A DNA stretch of 43,941 nucleotides, from the NCBI RefSeq assembly GCF_006440735.1, contig NZ_VFUA01000051.1, positions 1 through 43,941 on the forward strand, given 5' to 3'. This DNA is from Mesorhizobium sp. B2-7-1. GTDB lineage: Bacteria > Pseudomonadota > Alphaproteobacteria > Rhizobiales > Rhizobiaceae. A program made the translations under genes and the position numbers. Under the pieces are notes generated by a model that saw only the letters and a list, made by a program, of their open reading frames with translations, was not told where the DNA came from and did not search any database. Shown here in pieces: positions 23,454-31,264 of this stretch. How positions within the stretch are numbered: the first letter of the stretch is position 1; every line of letters begins with the position of its first letter.

Positions 23454-24362
23454 ATGGCATCATTTGGATTGAAGGTCATCCGCGGCGTCTTTGGCGCGGC
23501 CGAGCATGTCATGCCGCGTCTCAGCGGCCGCGCCGCGTTCGAATTGTTTTGCCGTACACCGAGTGTCAAGGCCTTGAGCGACGGCGAACGCCGGGCCGTC
23601 GAACGCGCCTCAGCCTTCATGGCCGAAGCGCGGCATCATCGGCTGAAGAGCAGGAGGGACTGCGTCGCGGTGCATGAGTTCCGGCCGGAGTCGGGCACGG
23701 AGCCCCGTGGGACGGTGCTCGTCATTCATGGCTGGCGCTCGCGCACCGAATACATGCGCGCCCTGATCGAAGGGTTTCGCGGGGCGGGCTACAAGGTCGT
23801 ATCGCTCGACCTGCCCGGGCACGGCCATTCGCTCGGCCGTCATCTCAACATGGTGAATGCCGTGGACGCGGCGCGGGTTGCGGGCGAATGGTTCGGTCCC
23901 TTTGCCGCCGTCGTCGGCCACTCCTTCGGCGGCGCGATTGCCGCCAATGCCGTCGCGGCATCGGTCAAGGGCATGCCGCCGCTGAAGGCGCAGAAGCTGG
24001 TGCTGATTGCCGCGCCGAGCTCCCTGCCTGCGATCTTCGACGATTTCAGCGACATGATGAATGTCGGTCCGCGCTCCCGCGTCGCCATGGCGGACAGGGT
24101 GAAACACCTTTCCGGGCGGCCGCTCAGCGAATTCACCGGCGATCGCCAGCTTGCGGAGGCGCCGGTGCCGACGCTGATCATCCACGCGCCGGACGATCGC
24201 GAAGTCCATTCCGACCATGCAAAGCGCTATGCGGGCGCCGGCGAGCATGTCCATCTGCACTGGGCCGACGGGCTCGGCCATCGGCGTATCCTCGCCGACA
24301 AGGATGTCGTCGCGCGCGCGGTCGGTTTCGTGACCGGGCAGCGCGAAACGACCCTGCACTAG
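23454..24362 (+). CDS. Alpha/beta hydrolase
   Basis: A 302-residue serine hydrolase with a canonical alpha/beta fold. VLVIHGW (oxyanion region, about 88-94), VVGHSFGG (nucleophile elbow, Ser157), HAPDDRE (acid, Asp248 or Asp247) and GLGHRRIL (His276) form the catalytic set. It has an N-terminal extension of about 70 residues before the fold and no signal peptide. Substrate unknown; being controlled by MarR suggests an inducible esterase or detoxifying role. Its stop overlaps the stop of the convergent plsY-like gene by four bases. Confidence 0.88.
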   Translation: MASFGLKVIRGVFGAAEHVMPRLSGRAAFELFCRTPSVKALSDGERRAVERASAFMAEARHHRLKSRRDCVAVHEFRPESGTEPRGTVLVIHGWRSRTEYMRALIEGFRGAGYKVVSLDLPGHGHSLGRHLNMVNAVDAARVAGEWFGPFAAVVGHSFGGAIAANAVAASVKGMPPLKAQKLVLIAAPSSLPAIFDDFSDMMNVGPRSRVAMADRVKHLSGRPLSEFTGDRQLAEAPVPTLIIHAPDDREVHSDHAKRYAGAGEHVHLHWADGLGHRRILADKDVVARAVGFVTGQRETTLH

Positions 24363-25048
24363 GAAATTCGCGGGCCTGCGTTCGGCCCCGGGCCGCTGTC
24401 GCCAAGGCGCGGCTCCGTTCCGGCCAGCAACCGCTGGATGTTGGCGCGGTGGCGCAGGATCACATAGAGGCTGCCCGCGATCACCAGCAAGCGATAGGCC
24501 AAGGGCTGCTCCAAGCCGCAGACAAGCGCGACCGCGGTCAGGGCCGCCAGCATCGAGCTTAAGGAAACGATCCGGAAAAGAGCGAGCGTGACGGCAAATG
24601 CCGTCGCGGCTCCCAAGCCTACAGGCCATGACATCGCCAACAACACGCCAAGTCCCGTCGCGGCGGATTTTCCACCTGTGAAATTCAGCCAGACAGACCG
24701 GCCGTGCCCCAGCAGCACTGCAAGTCCGGCCAGACAAACGACCCAAGGCAACAAGCCCTGCAATTCAAGCGCCGTCGGCGGCGTGGCGGACGATATCGCG
24801 TAGAACCACGGATAAAACCAGCGAACAAAGACGATCGCCGCCACGCCTTTCAGGATATCGACCACCAGCACCGCCAGCGCGGGCCATTTGCCCAAGGTCC
24901 TGAGCACGTTCGTCGCGCCGGTGGATTTGGAGCCGTGCTCGCGTATGTCGATGCTCTTCAGCAGCCTGCCGGCCAGATAGCCGGTGGGCGTGGAACCGAG
25001 CAGATAGGCGACCGCCAATCCAACCGCGCTCGCCATCCAGAAAACCAT
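24359..25048 (-). CDS. PlsY-family glycerol-3-phosphate acyltransferase, cyanobacterial-like form
   Basis: A 229-residue inner-membrane acyltransferase with five to six hydrophobic helices. PlsY transfers acyl groups from acyl-phosphate to glycerol-3-phosphate, the first step of phospholipid synthesis. The three family motifs are present: GSTPTGYLAGRLL, REHGSKSTGATNVLRTLGK and LNFTGGKSAATGLGV. The form with STGATN and GGKS, plus C-terminal RANIQRLLAGTEPRLG, matches cyanobacterial PlsY as I know it, rather than the usual proteobacterial GNIGATN and GGKG(V)AT. This suggests transfer and a second copy alongside a housekeeping plsY elsewhere. No lipid gene adjoins it. Confidence 0.82.
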   Translation of the reverse strand: MVFWMASAVGLAVAYLLGSTPTGYLAGRLLKSIDIREHGSKSTGATNVLRTLGKWPALAVLVVDILKGVAAIVFVRWFYPWFYAISSATPPTALELQGLLPWVVCLAGLAVLLGHGRSVWLNFTGGKSAATGLGVLLAMSWPVGLGAATAFAVTLALFRIVSLSSMLAALTAVALVCGLEQPLAYRLLVIAGSLYVILRHRANIQRLLAGTEPRLGDSGPGPNAGPRIS

Positions 25049-25085
25049 TGGGTCGATCGACTCCAGGCGTTGCGGAAAACTGCGA

Positions 25086-25487
25086 TCAGTCGGCCTTTTT
25101 CTTCTGGCCGGGCTCGACCGGCAGGCCGGCCGCCTTCCAGGCGGTGTAGCCGCCGAGGATGTGCTTGACCGGCGTCAGGCCCATGTCCTGCGCCGTCTTG
25201 GTGGCTAAAGCTGAGCGCCAGCCGCCGGCGCAGAAAAAGACGAAGGTCTTGCCGCTGGCGAAGAAGGGCTTGTGATACGGGCTTTCGGGATCGATCCAGA
25301 ATTCCAGCATGCCGCGCGTCACATGCCTGGCGCCGGGGATCTTGCCGTCGCGCTCCACCTCGCGAGGGTCGCGCAGGTCGACGAATATCGTGTCGTCATC
25401 CTCCAGCAGCCCCGCTGCCTCCTCCGGCGACACAACCTCGATCTCGGCATTCGCCTCGTCGAGAAGCTGGCGATAACCTTTCTTCAC
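25086..25487 (-). CDS. Rhodanese-like sulfurtransferase
   Basis: A 133-residue single-domain rhodanese. The N-terminal EVVSPEEAAGLLEDDD precedes VDLRDPREVERDGKIPGARH (CH2A-type region), and the active-site loop is FFCAGGWRSALA with Cys86 as the persulfide carrier. The final segment HILGGYTAWKAAGLPVEP is the family's conserved end. It may act as a thiosulfate or persulfide sulfurtransferase; the loop is six residues, matching sulfur rather than phosphate substrates. It is 37 bases downstream of nothing on its strand and 38 bases from plsY-like gene's start, so co-transcription with that gene is possible. Confidence 0.9.
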   Translation of the reverse strand: MKKGYRQLLDEANAEIEVVSPEEAAGLLEDDDTIFVDLRDPREVERDGKIPGARHVTRGMLEFWIDPESPYHKPFFASGKTFVFFCAGGWRSALATKTAQDMGLTPVKHILGGYTAWKAAGLPVEPGQKKKAD

Positions 25488-25532
25488 GGCAAATCCTCCC
25501 GGTCACGCTTGTCGCGGCCGCCGGAATTTCGA

Positions 25533-26165
25533 TCACAAAGCCTTGCGTTTGTCACGGGGTCGGACGCCGGCCATCGTCGTCCACGCCGCCATGGCGCCGG
25601 AGGCGGTTGCCATCAGGGCGGCATGGGTTGCGCCGTCGCGCGCCTGGATCGACATGCCATGCTGTACGGTGGCGAAGAAGGTGGCCGCGGCCTGGCAATC
25701 GAAGTCGGCAGGCAACTCGCCTTCAGCCACGGCCCGCCCCAGGCGTCTTTCAAGAGCCGTCTGATTTTCGGCGCGGCGGCGGCGCAGATCCTGGCAGATC
25801 AGCCCTTGCGTCGAATCCTGATGCAAGGCTCCGAGCGCGATGAGGCAACCTTGCGGCCGGTCGATCTGTGAATAGGCCTTGGCGGTCTCAGTCAAAAATC
25901 CCTCGATCGCCAGCCGCGCGGTCGGGGCTTGCTCCAGCGTCGACCAGATATCGGTGCCTTCGCTGCGCGTGTAGAGGTCGGTCGCCTCGAGGAAGAGCGC
26001 CTCCTTGCTGCCGAAGGCGGCGTAGAGGCTGGGCGAATTGATGCCCATGGCCGCGGTCAGGTCGCTCAGCGATGCGCCCTCATAGCCCTTGGCCCAGAAA
26101 ACCTCCATCGCCCGGCGCAAGGCGGCGGCTCGATCAAAGCTGCGTGGGCGGCCTCTCTCCGACAT
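25533..26165 (-). CDS. TetR-family transcriptional repressor
   Basis: A 210-residue regulator. The N-terminal helix-turn-helix (about residues 8-55) is RGRPRSFDRAAALRRAMEVF, then GYEGASLSDLTAAMGI, then SPSLYAAFGSKEALF. The C-terminal domain (TetR_C of the AcrR/YcdC-like type) contains QGCLIALGALHQDS and SIQARDGATHAALMATA and would bind a hydrophobic ligand. It is divergent from an SDR gene; a long inverted repeat (26189-26258) lies between, making it the likely repressor of both. Confidence 0.92.
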   Translation of the reverse strand: MSERGRPRSFDRAAALRRAMEVFWAKGYEGASLSDLTAAMGINSPSLYAAFGSKEALFLEATDLYTRSEGTDIWSTLEQAPTARLAIEGFLTETAKAYSQIDRPQGCLIALGALHQDSTQGLICQDLRRRRAENQTALERRLGRAVAEGELPADFDCQAAATFFATVQHGMSIQARDGATHAALMATASGAMAAWTTMAGVRPRDKRKAL

Positions 26166-26188
26166 GGCGTCCTTCTGCTTTCTGTGTT

Positions 26189-26258
26189 GATCGATACATA
26201 ATTCACTTGACGGTGTCGGGCAAGCTTGGCAGGTATTTATGTATCGATCGTTACATAA
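26189..26258. promoter_or_regulatory. TetR operator region, inverted repeats
   Basis: GATCGATACATAA (26189-26201) and its exact reverse complement TTATGTATCGATC (26237-26249) frame the divergent promoter. The right copy is itself part of a palindrome: TTATGTA (26237-26243), eight bases, TACATAA (26252-26258). The right site covers the SDR ribosome-binding region and the left site lies 24 bases upstream of the tetR start codon. Two binding sites controlling both directions are likely. Confidence 0.75.
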
Positions 26259-26269
26259 AGGAGAATTCG

Positions 26270-27016
26270 ATGTCTTCCAACCAACTGCACGGCAAGGCCG
26301 CGTTCGTCACCGGCGGCAGCCGCGGCATCGGCGCGGCAATCGCGAAGAGACTGGCGCGCGAGGGCGCGAGCGTCGCGCTGACCTATGTGAATGGCGAGGC
26401 GCAGGCGCAGGCTGTCGCCGACGAGATCAAGGCGGCCGGCGGGCAGGCGATCGCCATCAAGGCCGACGGGCGCGATGCCCAGGCGATCGAGAGCGCCGTC
26501 GACCAGGCGGTGGACGCGTTTGGGCGGCTCGACATCCTGGTCAACAGTGCCGGCATATGGCGCGCCGCGCCGATCGACGCGCTGTCGCTCGCCGATTTCG
26601 ACGAGAGCATGGAGGTCAATCTCAGAGCGCCTTTCGTCGCTTCCAAGGCCGCCGCCCGGCATATGGCGGATGGCGGCAGGATCATCTCGATCGGCAGCAA
26701 CCTGGCCGAGCGCGTGACGGATACCGGGCTCAGCGCCTATTCGACCAGCAAGGCGGCGCTGATCGGGCTGACGAAGGCGCTTGCGCGCGACCTCGGCCCG
26801 CGTGGCATCACCGCCAACATCGTCCATCCGGGCTCGACCGACACCGACATGAACCCAGCCGACGGACCGCATGCGGAGCACCAGCGCCGGAAGATGGCGA
26901 CGCCGCGCTTCGGCGAGGCCGAGGAGATCGCTGGAATGGTCGCCTGGCTGGCGAGCCCCGAGGGCCGCTTCGTCACGGGAGCCTCGTTGACCATCGACGG
27001 CGGCGCCAACGCCTGA
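26270..27016 (+). CDS. Short-chain dehydrogenase/reductase
   Basis: A 248-residue NAD(P)(H)-dependent classical SDR. It shows the cofactor motif VTGGSRGIGAAIAKRLA (TGxxxGIG), LVNSAGIW (NAG-type), the catalytic Ser in IISIGSN, the YSTSK active site (Tyr and Lys) and the substrate/cofactor end NIVHPGSTDTDMN. The family reduces ketones, acyl-ACP or quinones; FabG-like architecture is clear, but the true substrate is not. The ATG at 26270 has AAAGGAG in front and lies downstream of the operator. Control by the divergent TetR suggests an inducible detoxifying role. Confidence 0.93.
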   Translation: MSSNQLHGKAAFVTGGSRGIGAAIAKRLAREGASVALTYVNGEAQAQAVADEIKAAGGQAIAIKADGRDAQAIESAVDQAVDAFGRLDILVNSAGIWRAAPIDALSLADFDESMEVNLRAPFVASKAAARHMADGGRIISIGSNLAERVTDTGLSAYSTSKAALIGLTKALARDLGPRGITANIVHPGSTDTDMNPADGPHAEHQRRKMATPRFGEAEEIAGMVAWLASPEGRFVTGASLTIDGGANA

Positions 27017-27042
27017 TTGTTTTTCGGCGCCTTGGCGGGCAC

Positions 27043-27078
27043 GTGAGGCCCGGGGCAAATCGCTGCCTCGGGTCTCAC
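27043..27078. terminator. Strong hairpin downstream of the SDR gene
   Basis: GTGAGGCCCGGGGCA (27043-27057) pairs with TGCCTCGGGTCTCAC (27064-27078) over 15 bases with two G-U pairs, around a six-base loop. It begins 26 bases after the SDR stop. No T-tract follows, so it is a likely but not canonical terminator. Confidence 0.6.
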
Positions 27079-27237
27079 AATGATGTGAAACTGTTCTGCA
27101 ACACGGCCGCGAAAATTTATGGAAGCTTAACGAAATCGGTATGAATCGGTATAGTCACGTCATACATCCGCCATGCGGAGGGTGGGACCGTCCAGCGGCG
27201 CGGAACGGGAACCGGCTACAACCGGTGCGGGTGAAGC

Positions 27238-29124
27238 ATGAAAATCCTCGGGAACAAGAAAACCGTCCTGCCGATCGCCATCGCGGCGACACTGGCCTTC
27301 GGACAGCAGCCGGCAAGCGCGCAAGGCCTGTTCGACATGCTGTTCGGCGGCGGCATCCGGCATAACCCGCAAGGTGAATTTCCGCCGCCCCCGAAGCCGC
27401 GCAAGGTGCGGCCGGCAGCGCCCGCCGGAGAGGGCGGTGGCAGCGTCAGGATCAGCAGCCCGACCTACAACACGTACAGGGCCGACAAGCTCGTGCGGGT
27501 CGATTTCAAGTCGCTGCTGCCGGCGCCGCAGCCGGCGACCGCGCAGGATGCCGCCTTTGTCCCGTCGGTGACGGGCAACAGCTTCCGCGATGCCGTCGCA
27601 GGCTTGAGCGATTACGAGCTGTTCGCCGAGCCCGACATCGCCAAGGCGCTCGTTGCTTATTATTCGGCCAATCCGGATTTCATCTGGGTGAGCGACAACG
27701 CCCCCAACAGCCGGGCGCAGGATGCGGTGCGCGTCCTGGGCGAGGCTGCGAGCTACGGCCTGGCGCCGGCGGATTATTCCGTCGATGTTCCGGCAACCGC
27801 GACGTCCGCTACGCCGGAAGAGCGGACCAAGGAGATGGTCCGCTTCGAGATGGCGCTGTCGGCGCGCGTGCTGCGCTATGCGCAAGACGCCCAGAGCGGC
27901 CGCGTCGACCCCAACCGGATGACCGGCTACTACGATTTCCCGGCCAAGCCGTTCGACCTGGAAGGCGCGCTGAAGACGCTGGCGCATACCCAGGAGGTCC
28001 GCACCTATCTCGAATCGCGCCACCCGCAGAATCCAGAATACCAGGCGCTGCGCGTCGAGCTGGAAGCGCTCGAGGCCAGCGAGGAAAACGAAATCGTCGT
28101 CGATCCCAAGCTCTTGCTCAAGCCCGGCGAGAGCAGCCCGGAACTGCCGAAGTTGCTGACGCTTATTTCCCGCAACCTCGACGATGAGATGGGCGGCAAC
28201 TACGGCGAGGTGCTCGCCAGGCTGGGCAAGAGCGAGCTCTACGATCCCGAGCTGGTGCCGGTGATCAAGGCCGTGCAGCAGCGTGCCGGCATGAAGGGCG
28301 ACGGCGTCATCGGTCCGCGCACCGTGGCTTCGCTGGCCGGCGCCTCGAAGGCGGACAAGATCGAGAAGGTCAAGGTGGCGCTTGAGGAACTGCGGTGGAT
28401 GCCGTCCGATCTCGGCAGCCCGCGCGTCTTCATCAACCAGCCGGCCTTCACCGCCAGCTATATCGACAATGGCGAGGAGAAGCTGAAGACCCGCGCGGTC
28501 ATCGGTCGGGTCACCAACCAGACCGCCTTCTTCTACAACCAGATCAAGCAGGTCGACTTCCACCCCTATTGGGGCGTGCCGCAGTCGATCATCGTCAACG
28601 AGATGCTGCCGAGGCTGCGCAGCGATCCGGGCTATCTCGACCGCGCCGGCTATGAGGTGACGGATTCGCGCGGCAAGCGCATTCCGTCGGCGGCTGTCAA
28701 TTGGGGTGCCTATGGCGCCAACATCCCCTTCAGCGTGCGGCAACAGCCGAGCGAGGCCAATGCCTTGGGCGAATTGAAGATACTCTTCCCCAACAAGCAC
28801 GCCATCTACATGCACGACACGCCGCAGAAGTCATTCTTCGCGCGCGACATGCGCGCGCTCAGCCATGGCTGCGTGCGGTTGCAAGACCCGCGCGGCATGG
28901 CCGCCGCGGTGCTCGGCACTACCGTCGACGATATCGCCGAGAAGCTGAAGCACGGGCATTCGACCGAGAATGTCACGCGCGTCATCCCGGTCTACGTCGC
29001 CTATTTCACCGCATGGCCGGACATGTCCGGCAAGGTTGAGTATTTCGACGACGTCTATGACCGCGATTCCAAGCTGATGCAGGCGCTCGACGCGACCGAA
29101 GCGGTGCGCACGCCCTCAAGCTGA
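27238..29124 (+). CDS. L,D-transpeptidase (YcbB/LdtD-like)
   Basis: A 628-residue periplasmic enzyme that makes 3-3 crosslinks in peptidoglycan. It has a signal peptide (about 1-28, ending PASAQ), a Pro-rich stretch (residues 47-64), a helical scaffold domain, a peptidoglycan-binding domain (about 335-370, AVQQRAGMKGDGVIGPRTVA) and the YkuD catalytic domain (about 400-590). The active site is ALSHGCVRLQDP with Cys545; the conserved His lies in AIYMHDTP. Length and domain order match the LdtD family of rhizobia. The leader includes a direct repeat ATCGGTATGA/ATCGGTATAG at 27135-27154 of unknown meaning. It is a single gene. Confidence 0.92.
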   Translation: MKILGNKKTVLPIAIAATLAFGQQPASAQGLFDMLFGGGIRHNPQGEFPPPPKPRKVRPAAPAGEGGGSVRISSPTYNTYRADKLVRVDFKSLLPAPQPATAQDAAFVPSVTGNSFRDAVAGLSDYELFAEPDIAKALVAYYSANPDFIWVSDNAPNSRAQDAVRVLGEAASYGLAPADYSVDVPATATSATPEERTKEMVRFEMALSARVLRYAQDAQSGRVDPNRMTGYYDFPAKPFDLEGALKTLAHTQEVRTYLESRHPQNPEYQALRVELEALEASEENEIVVDPKLLLKPGESSPELPKLLTLISRNLDDEMGGNYGEVLARLGKSELYDPELVPVIKAVQQRAGMKGDGVIGPRTVASLAGASKADKIEKVKVALEELRWMPSDLGSPRVFINQPAFTASYIDNGEEKLKTRAVIGRVTNQTAFFYNQIKQVDFHPYWGVPQSIIVNEMLPRLRSDPGYLDRAGYEVTDSRGKRIPSAAVNWGAYGANIPFSVRQQPSEANALGELKILFPNKHAIYMHDTPQKSFFARDMRALSHGCVRLQDPRGMAAAVLGTTVDDIAEKLKHGHSTENVTRVIPVYVAYFTAWPDMSGKVEYFDDVYDRDSKLMQALDATEAVRTPSS

Positions 29125-29188
29125 GCGCCGTCTGGTTTCAAGCGATTCCTGACGGAAAGTCACGGCGAAGCCGCCGAAGTTGACCGCT

Positions 29189-29674
29189 TCACGCGTTTCT
29201 TGGAAGTGCCTTGATGAGCGGCCGGCGGAAGCCGGCGTCGCGCCCGGCGATCAGCCAATAGATCAGGCCGGCCACCAGGCCGGCGCCGGCGATGATGCCG
29301 ATGTCGGCCCAGCGTTCCGGATCATCGGCGGCGTCGGGCCAGATCAGCATGAAACCGGCGGCGGCCGCAGCGGCGCCGAACAGCATGTGCAGCCAAAAGC
29401 TTCGCAACGAAAAGAACTCGGCGATCAGGGCGAAGACCAGTGTCTGCATTCCCGTCAGGATGATCGTCAGGAAGTAGACGAACATGCCGAGCGGCGGCAC
29501 CACGAGCACGGCGACCGGCGTGAACTCCATAAGGCCGAAATAACTTGGCGCGTTGGGCAGCGAGCTCAATACCGCATAGATCACCACCACGGCGATCAAC
29601 CCGACAAGCACCGCGACCAGATAGCCGACAAGCACCATCAAGATGCGCTTCAGGACGTAGCCGATCATTGCCAT
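29189..29674 (-). CDS. Four-helix inner-membrane protein, function unknown
   Basis: A 161-residue protein with four clear transmembrane helices at about residues 8-35, 52-80, 92-108 and 125-145, ending in a positively charged tail (RDAGFRRPLIKALPRN). Start is 29674 or two codons later, after GGGGGTG. I recognise no family. It is convergent with the L,D-transpeptidase gene, which suggests no operon partner. Confidence 0.65.
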   Translation of the reverse strand: MAMIGYVLKRILMVLVGYLVAVLVGLIAVVVIYAVLSSLPNAPSYFGLMEFTPVAVLVVPPLGMFVYFLTIILTGMQTLVFALIAEFFSLRSFWLHMLFGAAAAAAGFMLIWPDAADDPERWADIGIIAGAGLVAGLIYWLIAGRDAGFRRPLIKALPRNA

Positions 29675-29773
29675 GCACCCCCGTGCCCGCAATCATGGCG
29701 GGCAGTCAGCCACCAAAGTTGCGACGATGCAAGGGCGGCCCGTCGCGCCAGGCTCCGCGCGGCGCCAGGACTC

Positions 29774-30502
29774 TTAGGCGCCACCACACAGATGCTGGGA
29801 GTCGGGCAAGGCCCATGTGCCTTTGGCGGCGAGGTCGACGGCGTAGTAAACCCTGCCGCGCAGATCGTCTTTCGGACAGTCGCGCGGGATAGCGATCAGG
29901 CACATGACGACCGGGTCGCCGACCTTGGAGCTCGCCAGTCCCGGTTCACGGTCATAGGAGACCGCCGTACCGCCATTGGTAAGTCGCGCCGCGCTGCCGG
30001 CTTCCGGGCTGGCGGTTGCCAGCGGGTCGTCGCCCAGCCTTGTCGTCAGCGCCTCGATATGGGTAAAGCCGCATTGTCCGACCGATGCGGGCAGGGGCTG
30101 ATCGGCCGGCTTCGGCGTCCTCGCCGCAAGGTCGAGCGCCTTCTTGCCGATGAGCGCGATGTTGTAGTCCTGCACCCATAGCGGCGCATTGCCGTAGGTC
30201 TGCAGCGCATTGTTCTGCGCGCTGACGATGCAGGCGGCGTCCGTCTTGCAGGCATTCCGATCGGCGACCAGCCCCCTGGCGATCCTGCGCTTGTCGCCGC
30301 CGAAGGCTGGTTCAAAACCGGCATAGGCCTTGGTGACCAAAGCATCGATGGTCGACATTTGCGGGTCGGCGCAGATCGCCTTCTCCGCGGGCAACCGCGC
30401 CTTTCGGCAATCGAAGGACGGGCCGTCTGCGTGCGCCGGGCCCCATATCCCAAGCGTCGACGCGGCCACAAGCAAGGCGGTCGCGCAGATGTGAAGCTGC
30501 AT
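29774..30502 (-). CDS. Exported LprI-like (DUF1311) protein
   Basis: A 242-residue protein with a signal peptide (about residues 1-25, ending PAHAD) and an N-terminal LprI-type domain (SFDCRKARLPAEKAICAD, with the paired Cys, and DALVTKAYAGFEPA). The domain resembles lysozyme-inhibitor LprI and DUF1311 proteins. The rest (about 100-242) is not recognisable, but has Cys residues in GQCGFTH, VMCLIAIPRDCPK and LCGGA that suggest disulfides. The ATG is chosen because GGAGGACAGAC precedes it. It may protect the envelope from lytic enzymes; this is inference. Confidence 0.75.
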   Translation of the reverse strand: MQLHICATALLVAASTLGIWGPAHADGPSFDCRKARLPAEKAICADPQMSTIDALVTKAYAGFEPAFGGDKRRIARGLVADRNACKTDAACIVSAQNNALQTYGNAPLWVQDYNIALIGKKALDLAARTPKPADQPLPASVGQCGFTHIEALTTRLGDDPLATASPEAGSAARLTNGGTAVSYDREPGLASSKVGDPVVMCLIAIPRDCPKDDLRGRVYYAVDLAAKGTWALPDSQHLCGGA

Positions 30503-30589
30503 GTCTGTCCTCCGTTCGGACTGCTCGACGATCAAGTCTATGCCGAACGCAAGCGCTGCGGAATGGGAGACAGGCGACCGAACAGGGCC

Positions 30590-30847
30590 CTATTTGGGTT
30601 CGCCGGTCACGGGATCGTAGGTGATTTGGACCTTGGCCTTGTCCGTGGTGTAGTAGGTGATGGTGTAGCCATCGCTATCCCAATCGACCTCCTTCACATA
30701 GCGGAAGTCGGTGCGGTGCTCGACCTTGGCGACGATCTCCGAGAGTTTCTTGGCATTTTGCGGCGGCAGCGCCTGGTCGTCCGCCGCGAAGGCTGGTCCG
30801 CCGACAAGGAAGGCCGCGATACCTGCTGCCAAAACAACAATGCGCAT
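30590..30847 (-). CDS. Small exported PepSY-like protein
   Basis: An 85-residue protein with a signal peptide (residues 1-21, ending GPAFA) and one PepSY-like domain: KKLSEIVAKVEHRTDFRYVK, then EVDWDSDGYTITYY, ending with ITYDPVTGEPK. The ITYDPVTGE end is the hallmark of PepSY modules, which inhibit peptidases or bind peptides. It is 87 bases upstream of the LprI-like gene on the same strand, and could share its transcript. The frame stays open 330 codons further upstream, but nothing there resembles coding sequence. Confidence 0.8.
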   Translation of the reverse strand: MRIVVLAAGIAAFLVGGPAFAADDQALPPQNAKKLSEIVAKVEHRTDFRYVKEVDWDSDGYTITYYTTDKAKVQITYDPVTGEPK

Positions 30848-31264
30848 GAGAGCCCTCAAATCTTGCGTTGGCGTGGGTGCGGTCAGAAACTCGCACGTGG
30901 GCGGGTTGGTTCCGCGGCGTAAAAATAACGCCTCCCGAAGCGTCTCCCTCGGTGCGGCCAATCCAAGTCCGCCGGTCATCAATTCTCTACTGCCCGTCGG
31001 GAAAGATCGTTTGATTTCAAAGAGCAGGAGCGTAATCCGAATGTGGCGTCCGACGTAACGAACGACTAACCATGCGCCGGATGGAGAGTTCGTCATATTA
31101 GCTGTTCGTGGTAGAGCTTTCGGCAAGACCCTGATAGAATTCTGGTCATAACAGGGTGGCAACTGCGCGCCGGACCTGCCGGGGATACCCATCGGCAGAC
31201 GGCGACGCGTTTCTTTTGAGCGCAGGTCGCCTGTTCTGGACTGGAAGCGGGGACTGGGGGCTCG
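30848..31264. other. Divergent intergenic region upstream of the cyclase gene
   Basis: About 417 bases separate the PepSY-like gene and the nucleotide cyclase gene and must hold both promoters. I see no CRP-type TGTGA-N6-TCACA site, no riboswitch and no clear repeat here. The contrast with the P450-DyP and protease genes, which do have such sites, suggests the cyclase is controlled differently. Confidence 0.5.

Noticed and set aside
27075..27088. TCACA-ATGA-TGTGA, resembling a CRP site
   Set aside because: The arms point outward in the wrong order with a four-base spacer, and the sequence overlaps the SDR terminator hairpin.
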